Shown here in pieces: positions 13,445-15,135 of a stretch of DNA of 15,135 nt. Within the stretch, counting starts at the first letter, position 1, and every line of letters begins with the position of its first letter. The notes beneath the pieces are model-generated. The model searched no databases and was not told where the DNA came from. It saw only the letters and a program-made list of their open reading frames with translations. The translations under genes and the position numbers were made by a program. The DNA is from Deltaproteobacteria bacterium (GTDB lineage Bacteria; Chloroflexota; Dehalococcoidia; Dehalococcoidales; BS750m-G39): positions 1-15,135 of the forward strand of contig JABMRW010000041.1 of NCBI GenBank assembly GCA_013202445.1. Direction: 5' to 3'.

Positions 13445-15022
13445 CTAATCCGCTCTTAGCTTGTAGCGCTGTATCTTGCCGGTGCCAGTCTTGGGCAGGT
13501 CTTTAACGAACTCTATCCACCGTGGATACTTATAAGGCGCTATGCTCTTCTTGACAAAGAGTTTAATATCCTCGGCTAGTTTTTCTGACGGGCGTTGGCC
13601 TTTCTTAAGAGATACATAAGCCTTGGGCTTGACCAGGCCGTGCTCGTCTTTATTAGCCACCACCGCCGCCTCGAGCACCGCCGGGTGAGAAATCAGGGCG
13701 TCTTCTACCTCAACAGGTGAGACCCATATGCCACCTACCTTGAGCATATCATCGCTGCGGCCACGGTAATAGTAGTAACCTTCGGCATCATGGTAATACC
13801 TGTCTCCGGTATTGAACCACTCTCCGAGCATGGAGGTCTTGGTCTTATCGTGGTAGCGATAGTAATAGGCGGCGGTTGATTCCCCCATTACATACAGAGT
13901 GCCCACCTCGCCTTCAGGTACCTCTTCACCATCATCATCGAGAATCCTGGCTTGATAGCCGGGGACCAGCTTACCCGAGCTGCCCGGTTTGACATCGCCC
14001 GGGCGATTGGAGATAAAAATATGCAACAGCTCGGTGGAGCCTATTCCATCCAGGATGTCCAGGCCGAACCTTTTCTTCCACTCAAAAAAGATTCCCTTGG
14101 GCAAAGCCTCACCGGCTGAGGTACAGATGCGCACCGAGGATAAATCGTATTTCTTCTCGGCGTCTTCCACCTCCAGCATATTGGCATACAGCGTGGGCAC
14201 GCCGAAGAATACCGTGGGGTGATAGCGGTCTATGGTGGCGAATATGGTCTCGGGGCGGGGTCTATCGGGGAGCAGCACCACCGAGGCGCCGATAGCCAGG
14301 GGATAGAAGAAGCTGTTACCCAGCCCGTAGGCAAAGAAGAACTTAGACGCCGAAAAAAGCAAATCATCCTGAGTAATGCCCAGAACAGCCTTGGCATAGT
14401 TATCAATGCAGCTGAAAACATCGTGCTGAAGGTGAACCGCTGCCTTGGGAACACCGGTACTGCCGGAGGTGTAATTCCAGAAAGCGGCATCTTCAAAGGT
14501 GGTGTAAGCCACATCCAGTTTATCGGAACAGCGATCGACAATGTCATGGAAAGCGATATGATAAGCCCTCGTTTTTTTGCCGACGACGATAGTGTTTTCC
14601 AGATAGAGAAACTTCTCCTTGAAGCCCTCGATTTCCTCAATAAAATCAGCGTCGGCGATAAGGGTGCGGGTGCGGCTGTTATTCAGAAGATAGCGGTAGT
14701 CATGCATGGTATACATGTAGTTGACCGGCGTCGGAATAGCGCCGATTTTTATGGCACCAAAGAAGCTGGCCATGGCTTCCGGGGAATCGTACATCGCCAG
14801 CATCACCCGCTCTTCCATATGCACGCCGAGGATTTTAAGCGCATTCCCCACCTTGTTTATCAGGCTCTGCATTTCAGCATAGGTATAGGTCTCATCCTTA
14901 TAGTATACGGCTATTTTATCACCCAAGCCCTTGTCCACCATCTCATCTATCAGCTTGGTGGTGATGTTGTAGTACTGGGGAATAGAACTCTGGTATTTAT
15001 ATTGTCTTTCCATCTTGGTCAC
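13445..15022 (-). CDS. Benzoate-CoA ligase family acyl-CoA synthetase
   Basis: ANL-superfamily adenylating enzyme, 525 residues, which activates a carboxylic acid with ATP and CoA to the acyl-CoA. Motifs are the P-loop YTSGSTGVPK (184-193), KFFFAYGLGN (227-236, characteristic of benzoate-CoA ligases), TSAGEALP (301-308), DGIGSTELLHIF (325-336), NTGDRYY (404-410), the hinge GRSDDMLKVGGIWVSPVEVE (421-440) and catalytic K516 in KTGTGKIQR. The family suggests benzoate or a related aromatic or small acid; the exact substrate cannot be read. No ring-reduction, beta-oxidation or transport genes are beside it. Two starts are possible, GTG 15022 and ATG 15013, neither with a clear ribosome binding site (only GAAG before the GTG). 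A hairpin follows the stop. It is apparently monocistronic on its 3' side. Confidence 0.92.
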   Translation of the reverse strand: MTKMERQYKYQSSIPQYYNITTKLIDEMVDKGLGDKIAVYYKDETYTYAEMQSLINKVGNALKILGVHMEERVMLAMYDSPEAMASFFGAIKIGAIPTPVNYMYTMHDYRYLLNNSRTRTLIADADFIEEIEGFKEKFLYLENTIVVGKKTRAYHIAFHDIVDRCSDKLDVAYTTFEDAAFWNYTSGSTGVPKAAVHLQHDVFSCIDNYAKAVLGITQDDLLFSASKFFFAYGLGNSFFYPLAIGASVVLLPDRPRPETIFATIDRYHPTVFFGVPTLYANMLEVEDAEKKYDLSSVRICTSAGEALPKGIFFEWKKRFGLDILDGIGSTELLHIFISNRPGDVKPGSSGKLVPGYQARILDDDGEEVPEGEVGTLYVMGESTAAYYYRYHDKTKTSMLGEWFNTGDRYYHDAEGYYYYRGRSDDMLKVGGIWVSPVEVEDALISHPAVLEAAVVANKDEHGLVKPKAYVSLKKGQRPSEKLAEDIKLFVKKSIAPYKYPRWIEFVKDLPKTGTGKIQRYKLRAD

Positions 15023-15053
15023 ACAACTTCATAATAAGGGATATCTCTTTTAG

Positions 15054-15081
15054 TTTATAATAAATGCTCTTTTTTTACAAA
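15054..15081 (-). promoter_or_regulatory. Weak promoter candidate for the ligase gene
   Basis: Read on the - strand, TTTGTA (15081-15076) and TATAAA (15059-15054) are 16 nt apart in an A/T-rich stretch. This would give a leader of roughly 25 nt before GTG 15022. The -35 match is poor, so this is tentative. Confidence 0.3.
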
Positions 15082-15105
15082 GCTGGACAGCTAACTAGCC
15101 AAACA

Positions 15106-15132
15106 CCCTCACCCCCTGTATCCCCCTCTCCC
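15106..15132 (-). other. G-quadruplex motif upstream of the ligase gene
   Basis: On the + strand there are four C-runs: CCC 15106-15108, CCCCC 15112-15116, CCCCC 15122-15126 and CCC 15130-15132, with loops of 3, 5 and 3 nt. The - strand therefore carries four G-runs fitting a quadruplex rule. The sequence resembles C-rich intergenic repeats and may run beyond the window edge. Confidence 0.55.
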
Positions 15133-15135
15133 TCA

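Noticed and set aside
14219..15034. 271-residue open frame antisense to the ligase gene
   Set aside because: The opposite strand encodes a full ANL enzyme with all motifs; the antisense frame shows no family features and has no ribosome binding site I can see.

Overview
The window looks like a chromosomal segment of a strictly anaerobic bacterium with moderately high G+C. My best guess is a Dehalococcoidia-like member of the Chloroflexota. The reasons are the mix of oxygen-sensitive ATP-driven CoA-enzyme components, a benzoate-CoA-ligase-type enzyme, a Firmicute-style DnaD/DnaC loader pair beside dnaB, and RicT-HolB-LysA. This placement rests on gene content and memory, not on a search.

Left, + strand (1-5819): a tightly packed, largely overlapping run. 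It begins with the 3' end of an M20-family amidohydrolase. Next are two paralogous DUF2229/HgdB-like cysteine-bearing proteins and a BcrAD/BadFG-type ATPase activator that keeps both [4Fe-4S] ligand cysteines and carries an extra C-terminal cysteine cluster. These three genes look like a split form of the large fused 'acyl-CoA dehydratase activase-related' proteins; their substrate is unknown. The run continues with plsX (phospholipid precursor), trx (with an unusual WCRPC active site) and trxB.

Centre, + strand (5866-9960): rplI with a 71-residue lysine-rich tail, then dnaB, a DnaD-domain protein and a DnaC/DnaI-type loader, i.e. a replicative helicase and its likely loading machinery. dnaB starts inside the rplI stop, and the loader gene overlaps the dnaD-like gene out of frame by 83 nt. 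A small HNH endonuclease ends this block, 9 nt from the convergent block.

Right, - strand (9970-13125): lysA, holB and ricT, read in that order as one overlapping unit. lysA has a good promoter-like sequence whose predicted transcript would begin at or next to the ATG (leaderless).

Far right (13126-15135): a 319-nt non-coding interval, strongly G/A-biased on the + strand, with several hairpins and a canonical G-quadruplex motif. It separates lysA from a - strand benzoate-CoA-ligase-family gene. The window ends in C-rich sequence that is a second quadruplex motif on the opposite strand, upstream of the ligase.

Most of the window is housekeeping. The parts most worth attention are the split CoA-dehydratase-like triad, the G-rich interval, the RplI tail, the dual-coding dnaD/dnaC junction and the apparently leaderless lysA. 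No tRNA, rRNA, CRISPR array, insertion sequence or phage gene was recognised.
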